A stretch of DNA of 64,000 nt from Serilophus lunatus (lineage: Eukaryota; Chordata; Aves; Passeriformes; Eurylaimidae): contig VXBA01002417.1 of NCBI GenBank assembly GCA_013399895.1, forward strand, positions 1,947,538 through 2,011,537, written 5' to 3'. A model generated the notes under the pieces. It did not search any database. It worked only from the letters and a program-made list of their open reading frames with translations, and was not told the origin of the DNA. A program made the position numbers and the translations under genes. Shown piece after piece: positions 49,689 through 60,200 of this stretch (its first letter is position 1; every line of letters starts with the position of its first letter).

Positions 49689-49798
49689 TTTTCCTTTCCT
49701 TTCCTTTCCTTTCCTTTCCCTTTTCCTTTTCCTTTTCCTTTTCCTTTCTTTCCCTTTCTGCTTTCTCCTTTCCTTTTTCCTTTTCTTTTGTTTTACCT
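49689..49798. repeat. TTTCC/TTTTCC microsatellite
   Basis: Five TTCCT pentamers and one TTCCC at 49691-49720 are followed by four TTTTCC hexamers at 49721-49744. A decayed pyrimidine tail of mixed CTTT and CCTTTT units continues to about 49798. The whole tract is pyrimidine on the + strand. The KEKEK-type minus-strand frame is a shadow of it. Confidence 0.95.
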
Positions 49799-49825
49799 TT
49801 CCAATCCCTTTCCTCTCCTTCTGAA

Positions 49826-50280
49826 AAGTATGGACATTCCTTGTTTTCCAAAATGTAACTCCACACTTTCAAATTACTGGTCCTTTGTTGTTCGATATAT
49901 ATTTGTTTTCTCCAGGTCTATTTTCCCTCCTAAACTGATTCATTATTGAGGTCAAAGTTTTACCCTGAGCCTCCTTGGAGTGTGAGAAGGGTGGGATTAT
50001 GAGGGCAGCTGCACCCTGTCCAGGAGCCCTGGTCCATAGAGCACCTGCCTACCCCAGAGCTGTATCAGGGCACCAGTTGTGTGCATTCACAGTCCTCTCC
50101 TCCTTCTCCCCATTTCCAGTGCAGCTGCACAAGCTGGACTACAAATCTGTAATTTTCACTTGTTATTTTGGAGCTCCCTGAGAGTGACCTGAGCTGGCAT
50201 CGACTTGCATGGTCCAACCAGCAACACACAGGCTGTGGTGAGCAGAATTTACCTTGAAACAGGCAGAGGAAAATTATTTT
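49826..50280. other. Noncoding stretch, nothing recognised
   Basis: Somewhat GC-richer mixed sequence with a domainless 68-codon frame. Confidence 0.5.
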
Positions 50281-50345
50281 CTGGGGTTGGAAAGACCTTA
50301 AATGTCATTCCTCCAGACAACATCTCAGATAGGGACCTCCAAACT
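50281..50345 (-). mobile_element. Possible decayed CR1 tail, - strand
   Basis: CTGGGGTTGGAAAGACCTTA followed by AATGTCATTC resembles the reverse complement of the CR1 3' end (in which AAGGTC precedes TTCCAACC). The following CTCAGATAGGGACCTCC loosely follows the minus-strand CR1 order. Divergence is high and the assignment is tentative. Confidence 0.35.
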
Positions 50346-51222
50346 ATCCAGCAGCCTGGGTTTCAAAGCTGTTCCACAGCAGCTGAGAAGCAACACTGGC
50401 TTGAAATTAATTAGGAGCAGCTCAGCCTGTTCAGACTTAATATTTTAAGACCAAGGTGTGCTAGTGGCACAGAAAAGCTGCACCTGGAGAGGTTGATTCT
50501 TGTTCAAACCTAAGACAGGCTTTTGTCTCTTACTCCATCCCTGATCCCCCTGCAGTGGTGGCACAGATGGGGACTCTTGTGGGATGGGAATCACTGGTGC
50601 TCTGCCATCCTGCAGTGCAACTGCTCTGCTTCTATCCAAAGACCAGCAATCTTGTTTTCCTAAAAGCCTTTTCAGATGATATGTGCACATGGCATCTGTT
50701 TGCAATGTATATTTGCCATTAGTGTTTTTAAGTAGGAATGGTGGGGTCCGTATGGCACAGAACATAAGGATTGCTGTGGTAATTAGTCATTATTTGGACT
50801 AGCAGAATAACCACTATCAAAGACTCTTAACTCACTCATATCCTAATGTACTCAACATGTATTTTCTTTGTTTCTGCCCTTTATCTAAAGTATTTTTGCT
50901 CTGAAAACACTGTTGATATTTATCATTTGTCTGACACATTAATCTATACAGGAAAAGTAAGCATAACATTTTTAAGAAAGTTTTCTTTTACATTTTTTGA
51001 GGATTACACATTTTTCATTACAAAACAACATCTATATAACGTCTCTAAATCACCATGAGTTAAAGGAAAGGAACCAAAACAAGAAACAATAACACCTCTC
51101 TAACAAAGCATGCATGTGAATCCAGTTGATCTAGGAAGAACAAAACCCAGATGATTTACCTGTAGCTTCTATTCTCTGAGAGATATCTACTCTTCATATA
51201 TTCTGTGAATCTGAAAGTCAGA
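50346..51222. other. Noncoding stretch, nothing recognised
   Basis: A domainless 106-codon minus frame lies at 50445-50765. The stretch is otherwise AT-rich, with no recognised repeat. Confidence 0.5.
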
Positions 51223-51551
51223 TTTTTTTTTAATCCTCCAGCAGCCAGGTGTGCAATGTATGCCCATAGCTTTCACGCCACCCTGGAAAGAGCATCACGA
51301 GCACACCGTGCTGAGGGGGGCTGTGATGGGGGCAAAAACACTTCCAAGGGGAATGGTCATAGAAACTTCTTTTTCTTCTGACCACCTGTGAATTTCTAAG
51401 ACTGTTCCCCAGTTCCTGAGAAGTCGAGGAAGGACAGTGCCATTGTACATGGTGAATATGCTGTGGAAGCTCCCAGTGAGAGCAGCTCCACATCACAACA
51501 AATAGATGATGGAGATGGATGAGCCTGCCAGTCCCAGACAGCTCCCTAACA
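51223..51551 (-). mobile_element. Possible unclassified retroelement, - strand
   Basis: Read on the minus strand, the block runs from a TGTTAGGGAGCTG start at 51551 through about 310 bases of GC-richer, open sequence to GGAGGATT followed by nine A (51231 down to 51223). An oligo-A end and a TG start are compatible with a retroposed sequence or LTR fragment. I see no AATAAA signal and no flanking duplication. A 119-codon frame crosses it without a recognised domain. Confidence 0.22.
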
Positions 51552-51663
51552 CATCTCACAAACTCGGGGCTGAAAACTACAAAAGTCATTTCTCAAGCCA
51601 GAAGGACAGAGATCTTAATATTTTATTCCAACAGAAAGAAACGCTCAACCTCTTTTTTCACAG

Positions 51664-53673
51664 CAAGACACCAGGATAAGGAAGTGGGGTAAGTACATAC
51701 AGTGGGACAGACTCTAGAATAAGCACTCTGGTCTTCTTACCTATGAAGAGGGTCTTTTCCTCTTAGTGAAAATAGAACAGGAAAAAAAAATCCCAAGCTT
51801 CACACTGTGCTACATATACACGGGGAAAATCCATTTGGTTTTAGAGCTCCCCCTCATCCTCCTTCACCACGTGGGAAGTGGGGCAGACACACAGAGTTCT
51901 AGAAGAAGGTTTGCAAGAAGTCCCCAAATCAGCACCAGTGATTGACATGGAAGGGTCTTAGAGGAGCACAAAAACTGTCCTTTGAGGCTTTGAAGTCTAG
52001 AGATGAGCAAAACAGTGTTTGATGCTGAATAATTATGTTAAGTGGGCAGGTGGGAGCCAGATGCTAAACAACAGCTTCAGATGTGAAGGCACTGGTGCCT
52101 TAGTGCTTTGTCTAGACTCCTATGTGGACATCAAATATATTTAAACATTAAAAAACTAAGAACTGATGCTGAAAGCATGCTAGTGAGCAGCAGAATTTGT
52201 TACACTGGTTGCTATATTGGCTTGTCTAGAGCATTTGGATAAAAATTGTACATTTGTATATTTTATGTTGGATTATCATTCCTTACTGTTTCCACATGTT
52301 CTTTCCTTGGGAAAATAATGCATGATCAAATGGTAAGTCCTATTTTTAAACAGCCTTTATGCAATTGAACTGAAAATATTAGTTTATCCTGTGCTATTCT
52401 GTCAAGCAGTATTATACTGATTAAGTTTTTAAAATATTATTGCTGCAGATGGAGTATACATAACCTGCATTTATACTCCATTTCATGTGCCTGGATCTTG
52501 AATCTTGACAAACTTTGAATTTTTGACCATAGCCTCATGAAGGATCAGAATGTCATAACCCCTTTAGTCAATATTTTGAAAGGCTAATTTGAGTGAGTAA
52601 TTGCATTCCAGTTCAGAAGAATATTAAAATAACTAGTTTATGTGAATACATCCATCCTAATGGAAATATACATTCCAGAAGAGTTGGAAGAATTAGCTTA
52701 ATATTGCTGCTTTATAAAATTCGATGACTTGAGCTTTCAGGCAGGGCTGTACAGGCAGAATGAAAACATTTTGGCTCGCTTGGGTTTGCATCCACTGTAT
52801 CTGCTTCCAATCTCAAATTCCAATAAATGAACAACAAAGAATCAAAAGGAAACTGTGTGGCTAGCCAGCTTGAACCTTGCTTGCAGAGAAACCAGACAAA
52901 ACCACACAGTGTGAGGAAACAAACATTAAAACACAGTGTAATATGTTTTCTATTGTTTCTGCCAAAAAACATCAATTGGTCCAGATCCACTCAAAATCTG
53001 CCTTCTTCTGCTTGAATTTACCCCGTGCTCACTGAAGGGCTGGTGAGACATTGTACACTTTAAAGCCAGCAAGGCCAAGTCGTGGTGTAACCTTCATTTT
53101 GTTTCATTACAAAATCCCACACACAGCCATCCTTCAGAAGTAGAGACAAATTCCTAGACAATTAAAACAAACTCTTATGTTCATGTTTAGCTTCCTTTTT
53201 CTCTATACAGCGTCTGATACTGCCATGCATGGTTGGGAAATTAGAAGATACTACCCAAACATTCAACAGCATTAATGGTACAGCGACACAAGCATACCTG
53301 GAATAATGAGATCCCCCCCAGGATTAAAATCTCAAATGTTTTCTAATCTGCCAGCATCCATGGTTCAGGAACAAACCTGATGGTAATAGAAATGTATGGG
53401 CTATATACTGGCTGCATCTTGCTGCTGTGGACTTTATCACCAGTGTGGAACACTCTGAACAAGAAAAAGATTTCTACATAAAATCATTGTATGAACATTA
53501 CACTCCTTTAAAACATAGTGGTTCAATGAATTACCAGGTTTGTGCCACAGAACTTCCATCTGGAAAATTTTTTTATCAATTCCAGCCTGCATTCACAGAC
53601 AAATTCTTTGTAGAGACCTGTATATACTTGTAGAGACACTGCTCCTGCCACCTCAGCTACTGTGGACAAAGAG
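51664..53673. other. Noncoding stretch, nothing recognised
   Basis: The stretch starts just after a strong acceptor-like CTCTTTTTTCACAG. A GTAAGTA donor follows only 25 bases later (51689), too short for an ordinary exon. The rest is unremarkable. Confidence 0.5.
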
Positions 53674-53730
53674 CAAGAAATTTTTAAGGTCCCTTCCAAG
53701 ACAGGCCATTTTATGTTTCTATGATCCTAT
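53674..53730 (+). mobile_element. CR1 LINE terminal fragment, + strand
   Basis: Only the last about 55 bases of a CR1 are recognisable: TTTTTAAGGTCCCTTCCAAG, ACAGGCCATTTTATG and TTTCTATGATCC. The 146-codon open frame at 53540-53980 runs through this noncoding tail, which argues against that frame being a gene. Confidence 0.75.
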
Positions 53731-55691
53731 AAAGGATAAAAATCCATCTCTGCCTGGTCAATGCTCTCCTGGCATCAGTACCTGCAACCTGGAGATGTCA
53801 CCAGTCAGGAAGAAGAGTATATTTACATATGTATATATGTATAGCCATATACATACAGATACAGCTGCTTCTTCTTGGTTTAATCCTGAGTTTAGAGGAG
53901 AGATGATGACTAACCTGAAGATACCATATAGCAGAACATTGGAGTATTTTTTTACATATCTCATGTTTACTTACTGTTAATCTAAAAGTCTCAAGATTTT
54001 ATGAATACCAAAATAAAGCAATTCTTGGTAACAACCACTGTCCTGTTCAAACTTAAATATTGTTGCAGATGGGAACAGAAGGACATATTGCTGCAGGACA
54101 GTGATCTTACACTGCACATCTGGAGCACATTGTCTACAGCCTGACTGGCAGTGGAGACTGCACACATCAGATGCCATCAGTCAGAAAATATGTTAGCACA
54201 AAGAAATTAAGATAAGTATGCATCATGGTCAGATGTAAGGAAAAACACCATTTGTAGATCTGTAAGTCAATTAAGTTTTATTTCAAGTAATTCCCCCAAG
54301 GCTTCTTGAGGTAGGAGCATTTATGTTCTTTCATTTCACTTAGGCTTGCTATGATTCAGTGACTGTATAGCTCTATATAGTCCCAATATTATGATTTTCA
54401 GGACTGTCACTTAAGGCATCACAGATGCTTTGACCTCTCTTCTAAAACCTTGTTAAACAACCACATAATATCCAAACACAGATACAGCAGAAAAGGCAGG
54501 AAAACTGCATGAAGCCATCAACAATTGTACTGTGACTGTTCTTAACCTTTTGTTGATATTATTAAATCAAGAACATTGTGTCATCATTTTAGTTAACAAA
54601 CAGCACTGGTTAAGACAGGTGGCTTACAGCACACATATGAGTTACACCTTTAAGAGGTGTGTGACCTTATTATTTTTACTCTAAAATTGACTTTCAGGGT
54701 GTAAAATACTCGAAGATAGCCCTTTTCAGAAAACAAGTCTTATTATAGAAAAATAAAGGCATTTGTGCAAAAACCAAATAATTTCTGGTCTCAAGTGTTT
54801 ACCTACAATTAAAATACTTTGCTCTCCGATCAGGGTATATTGAACGGAAAACTGCCACACTGCAACTAGTAGAATAGGTCATAGGCTGAAATTGATTGGC
54901 ATAACCTAATTAACTGATATAAAATAAGAAATAAATTCATAGAAATCCAAGTCAATTTGCTAAGTGAAAGAAGGCTGAGAAAAAAAAAAGTTGAATAGTT
55001 TGCTTGTAATGAATAATCTGAGTAAATCTATGTAATTTCAGTAAAAATACTGCAGATATTTCAAAGTTACATATTTACTAGAAAGATCTTCAAAAATCTT
55101 TTTAAAAAGTAAAATGTGTGCTGAACTTTTCTGACATTTACAAAAGTAATTAATTAATATGATTAAGCAAATTAGATTGAGCCAAAGTCTGACTGATTGT
55201 AAAGCATGCTGCAAGAGCCACCTGTTTGCTAGAAAGATTAGATACTATGGTGCTGGCAGCTAGGAAAAAGCAGAGAATTATGAAAGATAACATCTATAGA
55301 TACTGATCTGTGAGATCTGTCTTGTCTGACGTGCATTAGCAGATTATCTCAGCTTTACCTGAGAAAATTGTCCATAAGACATTTTTGCCTGCTGCGTAGA
55401 TACAATATCCTTGCTCAAGATAGCATTTAACAATTAAGAACCAAACTTCAGGTTAGCTATAATCGCAGTGAGATGCTGTAAAACGTGCAGTTACAGAATA
55501 TTCGTTCCTGGTCATCATGGACAACTCGAAGCAAAACTTGAAAACAGGGCAGAGAAGTACTTTGTTTTGCTATTTTATAAGCTTTTAGAATTTATGTCAA
55601 TATAAATCCCAAGTCATGTGTCTTATACTATGTATGGAACAAAATTATCACCTCTAACCCAGGAATCTGTTGTGAAAGAGTAAAGGGCAGA
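53731..55691. other. Noncoding stretch, nothing recognised
   Basis: A short alternating TATATG/CATATA patch lies near 53825-53860, followed by AT-rich sequence. No gene or repeat is seen. Confidence 0.58.
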
Positions 55692-55956
55692 TTTTGATAG
55701 GACAGAGTGGTTCTAAGCTAAAAGAGGAGAAATTAGATTAGATACTAGGAGGAAATTCTTTACTCAGAGGGTATTGAGGCCCTGGCACAGGTTTCCCAGA
55801 CAAGCTGTGGCTGCCTCCACCTCTGGAAGTGTTCAAGGTCAGAATGGCAGGGCTTGGCTTGGTGGAAAGTCCCTGTTCATGCAGGAGTGGTGGAACTAAA
55901 GGATCTCTAAGATCCTTTCCGACTTGAACCATTGTAAGATTCTGTTATTCTATGAA
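55692..55956 (+). mobile_element. CR1 LINE 3' end, + strand
   Basis: This is the longest and best-preserved CR1 of its 3' type in the window. Landmarks are TAAAAGAGGAGAAATTAGAT, GAGGCCCTGGCACAGG, TTTCCCAGACAAGCTGTGG, CTGGAAGTGTTCAAGG, GGCAGGGCTTGGCTTGG, AAGATCCTTTCCGACTTGAA and the terminal GTTATTCTATGAATC. It is 5'-truncated, and only 3' UTR-type sequence is recognised. The 64-codon minus frame inside it is a shadow. Confidence 0.94.
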
Positions 55957-57199
55957 TCTGCTTACTAAGAGTAGTACTTGATAGATACTTGATTGACTAA
56001 TTGATATTGATTTTGAAATTCAGTCTGACCCTTTCACTTTCCCAGCTACAGCGCTGTTCACAAATCAGATAAAGAGAGTTTTACTACAAGACCACCAGCA
56101 CATGTCCAGATTTGAGTGCAGAGATCCTCTCCAGGCTCTACAGTTGGGCATATTGAATTTGTCTTCATGGTTAAGTATCAGAAGACTTCAGAGAACCCAC
56201 TTGGTATTCAAGTTGGAAAGAGGATGAGAACTGGAACAGGAGTGTAGATCTCTGTGCTTATAGTGCAGGCACAACAGCCCATGGGGTTGTTCAGTACCAG
56301 TACAGCATCAACAGCTTTGCAGTCTGGAAAGGAGGCATGAGATGGAAAAGGGTAATTTTCAAAAAAAACAAGGCAAAGAAATTCATAAAGATGAGGGAGA
56401 GGAGTAGAAGCACAGAAACCCTGAGCAACTACGTTTTGAGATCAGCCTATGATATGGGAGCTAGTTACCAGGATAGGAGAGAAGGGCCATCAGTTCCATG
56501 CAGTTGTATCAGTCCCATTAACATTTTCATGGGAATGATGTCTTAGTGTTCACTCTTGCACCCTAAAGATTTAGCTGAGGCTAAAGCAGCACCTTGTATA
56601 TTAAATTACCATCATCAAAGTAACACATTGGGTAACAACCAGTTTTGGAAATCACAATTCCTGCAAAGAGAAAATGCTAACAAATGGACATGTCTGTGAA
56701 AAATAAAAGGCTGGATATAGAAATTAGCAGAGCTGACTATTAGGCATGCTCAATTAGGAGTGTATATATGGACTTTTCTAGAAATAGTCACGCTCAGCCC
56801 TGCTGCTTGTACTATACTTCTGCCATACAGATTAACTAAACACAATCTTTAAGATGCAAAAAACCTGTGATTTGAAAGTTCTGACATAAACAATCCCTGA
56901 AAAAGAAGCAAACATAGCACACATTGTCTATGCCATTTGTGAGCCAGTGGATCTAATGGTTCACTTACTTTACAACCTGCTTTGGAATAATTTGGCACAT
57001 CTCTAATTTTAACAAGCTTCAGTGGGATTAGATAAAATGCAGACTTTGTTTACATCAATTAACACTCAAAGAAGTACAAAAGAACTTGTTAAATGCATTT
57101 ATGAACAAAAAGTAACAGTGAGAGTTTGTCTAAACGAAGTTACTGTATGACTTGCTCAGATTGGCACAGTTGTCTCTAAAGGACTAAAAACAAAAATCC
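55957..57199. other. Noncoding stretch, nothing recognised
   Basis: A 69-codon frame at 56337-56546 lacks domains. No repeats are recognised. Confidence 0.58.
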
Positions 57200-57400
57200 A
57201 AGAACTGAGCTGTATTTTCAAAGAGGCAGATGTGTATTTTTAATTGCATCGGCAGATCTAATCGACATTTGTGGTAACTGCATTATCAGGTTTGCATACA
57301 TCAGGTTCAGAGATGACTGCTTCCCTCCACATGCCATGTACACACTCGCTGAGTCAAGTGGAAAACCAAAACCATCACAGCTGAGTTGACAAATACATTG
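57200..57400. promoter_or_regulatory. Candidate conserved noncoding element
   Basis: Repeat-free sequence includes TTTTTAATTGCATCGGCAG, TCTAATCGACATTTG and CATTATCAGGTTTGCATAC, with homeodomain, GATA and octamer-like cores and retained CpGs. It ends just before the 40-bp tandem duplication. Confidence 0.35.
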
Positions 57401-57401
57401 G

Positions 57402-57481
57402 CCATTGCTATATTATTATTCCTATTTCCAATTATTTTACCCCATTGCTAAATTATTATTCTTGTTTCCAATTATTTTACC
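57402..57481. repeat. 40-bp tandem duplication, two copies
   Basis: Copies at 57402-57441 and 57442-57481 differ at three positions (57411 T versus 57451 A; 57422 C versus 57462 T; 57424 A versus 57464 G). Both start CCATTGCTA and end AATTATTTTACC. It is a direct, gapless duplication, modestly diverged. Confidence 0.95.
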
Positions 57482-59859
57482 TTGACTGATTCCGAGCACA
57501 TTCTTCTCTACATGCTACAGAGCTGGAAAGAAAATGAGGATGACTTCAGACCCAGCACTATTCATCCTCAAAGGAAATAAATGGACACATTGTGTATGGC
57601 TCATAAAAGGTTCCCAAATAGTAATCATATTAATAAAGATACAGAGAGGAAAAGAAAGAGCAGGTAGAAGTAAGAATTTAAAAAGTGAGAGTAGAAAACT
57701 GCATTTTGATATATACTATCCTATGCCTGTAGTATACAGTATATATATCAGCTAAAACTTCTGAAAGGTTTTTTTTTTGGTCATAAACATTTTGCTCCCT
57801 ACAACACATAATTTCCATAGATCTATATGTTAAAAAGTCTAAATAACACAATATACGCCTCCAGAAGCTGCTTGTTTTCTTGGCTTTCTCAGGATCAGCC
57901 ACTTCCAAGGAAGCTTTCTGTTCCCTGCTCAGGTGGGGTGCAACACGCTGCCATCTTTTCCAGCTTTTCCCAGTATTAGCTCAGGGATTCATAAAACAAT
58001 GTTGTCACATGCTTTTAGTTATGTTTTCTTTGTAGCCAAGAGGCCTGGACACTCTACAAACATATTTTTGTTGCTCCAATAACACACCATTTTAATTAGC
58101 AGTGATGCCCAAGTCAAGAGTTGAGCTACTCTGCCTCCCTGCCACCAGTCAGGGATACTGTCACTTCTCCCTCCCAACTTGACAAAATCGATGCTTACAA
58201 TCCAATAAAAAAATCTACTATTCTAAAAATGACAAAAGATATCTAGAACAGTCTGGTGTGTTCGAGCACTGTGGATCAGAGGCCTGGTGAACTGCAACAA
58301 CAAATAAACTCAATTTCTTCAATGGTTTCTGTATTCCTAAACTTGCTGTGGCACACAGCAGAGTGTGACAGCAAGGCTCAGACAAGCAAAAAAACCTAAG
58401 GAAACAGCCTTACATTCTTGCTGTATGGCAAACATCATTCCTTAAGGTAGGAATATTAAAAAAAATAAAAATATAGAAATAGAACAAAGAGAATCCAGGA
58501 ACAAGGGGGATTATACAACATCAAATGTAGCTCAGAAAACAGGTTGGGTTTTTTTTAATAAAGAATAAGGAGTGAAAGTTTAGGAAACTGATAGGAAGGG
58601 AAATGTTCTTCTAACAGACAAAGACAAGAAGTAAGTAAAAAAAATCCTCAGACTTTTAAGCGTACTTATGGTATTATCGGTATCATAGTTTAAATGAAAT
58701 ATTATGAATATCATGTAGATCAACAAGTGTGTTGGAACCTGGAGTCTACCTCCCTCTCAACAAGTGATAGTTGTTGAAACATGGCAGCCCAAGGAAACAG
58801 CCATGCACACACTTAGTATTCAATTAATTGAGTTCACAGAGGCTATTTGATATAGCCCATAAGTATTAACATAGATATCTGGCTATGTCAGAGAAACCTG
58901 ACTCCAAAATCCTCTCTAAACAAGACCAGCTCTAAATGCAGAATATCACAGCACATACAGATTAATTCCTGATAGGTATCAACCCCTGGACAATCTAATA
59001 GCAACTTATCATTGATTGCATGCTACACAACAATTTAGGCTTTGTTTTCCATTAGTAAACACCTCAAATTACATGAAAGGGAGAAAAAGTTCCCTAGATA
59101 CAAGCATTAAATATTTATCAGCCTTATGTCTGCTCAGTCACCACTCCTCTAAGAAAGTCCATTAATTAAATACTTTAGAAACGATTAAAACACTTCTTTA
59201 GAACTTATTGGCACCTGTTAATTCACTGACCCTACGAGGCTATGGCAGTAAATGTCTCATTTGATTGCTTCTCTTACCAATAAATCAGCAGCTTAAAGAC
59301 AAAGGAGACATGATGCAACTTCATGTACACAAGATTGCCTTAAAACACAAAAGCCAGTATCTAGAGGCAGAGAAACAGAACACTTATGTAGACAGGGCAA
59401 CACAAATAATCTATTTAACCTAATCTTTTAATTACAGGAAACATCTCGTTGCAAGACATACAGGAGCAATGAAATGACCCAGAGCTAGAAATCAAGATGA
59501 TATATTTGTGCATGTGAAAGTAACACCAGCAGAATTCATATAAGAAAACCTCCTTGGGCATTATTATCTTTCCATCAGGATACACTGTCATCACATTGAG
59601 AACAGGAGAAAGAAATGACATAAAATATGTTATTAAAATACAAAAATGTAAAATAGAGGGGAAAGGGAAAGAAAGCAAGAACACGGAAAGGTAAAATTGG
59701 AAGGAAAACAATGCAGGTGAAAAGAAATCTCTGTTTGAATAAAAAAAGGAGCATCTTAGGAGAGGAGGGGGAGGAAAAAAAATAAGGGACAGACCCTAAT
59801 AGTTTGACATGGCACAGCACCTATTCTACTACAGAAGCTGCAATGATTTTGGTGTCATC
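57482..59859. other. Noncoding stretch, nothing recognised
   Basis: AT-rich sequence with short poly-A and poly-T runs and a purine-rich patch at about 59650-59780. Open frames of up to 98 codons on the complementary strand of that patch are composition artefacts. Confidence 0.58.
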
Positions 59860-60200
59860 ATTTGCTCAGTAACAAACTATTCAGCAGAGAGGGGGGTACA
59901 AATCTGGCCCCGCTTGGGCAGTATGCAAATCTTCTCCCACTCCCCTGCAAGCTTCTCAGGATAGCTGGCAGAAAGTCCCCTGAAGAGTCCTGGCAATGCC
60001 ACAGTCTGCGGTGGGAAACGAGCATCTTGCAAAGAACCCTTGAGATCCTCCTACCCCCTCAAATCTGCGCGAGAGGAGAAGTGTTGCCTGGAAGGGGGAG
60101 CGAGACAGAGTGTGTGTGCAGGAGAGGGAGAGAAAGTAATGCTTGCAATTATAAAAGGGTCCTGAAATATCAAGAGATAGAGATAATAATTGATCCTAAA
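59860..60200 (+). promoter_or_regulatory. Possible TATA-type promoter or GC-rich CNE
   Basis: A GC-richer patch contains an octamer ATGCAAAT (59923-59930), CpGs such as CTGCGGTGGGAAACGAG and CTGCGCGAGAGG, purine runs, and a consensus-like TATAAAAG at 60150-60157. A 117-codon frame (59862-60215) crosses it without a domain. It could be an unannotated promoter, a transposon-derived promoter, or chance. No downstream coding exon is seen. Confidence 0.22.

Noticed and set aside
49627..49872. Charged KEKEK-type protein on the minus strand
   Set aside because: It is the translation of the TTTCC/TTTTCC microsatellite.
53540..53980. 146-codon open frame, the longest in the window
   Set aside because: It runs through a CR1 tail at 53674-53730, has no recognised domain and overlaps a minus-strand frame. 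It reads as chance.
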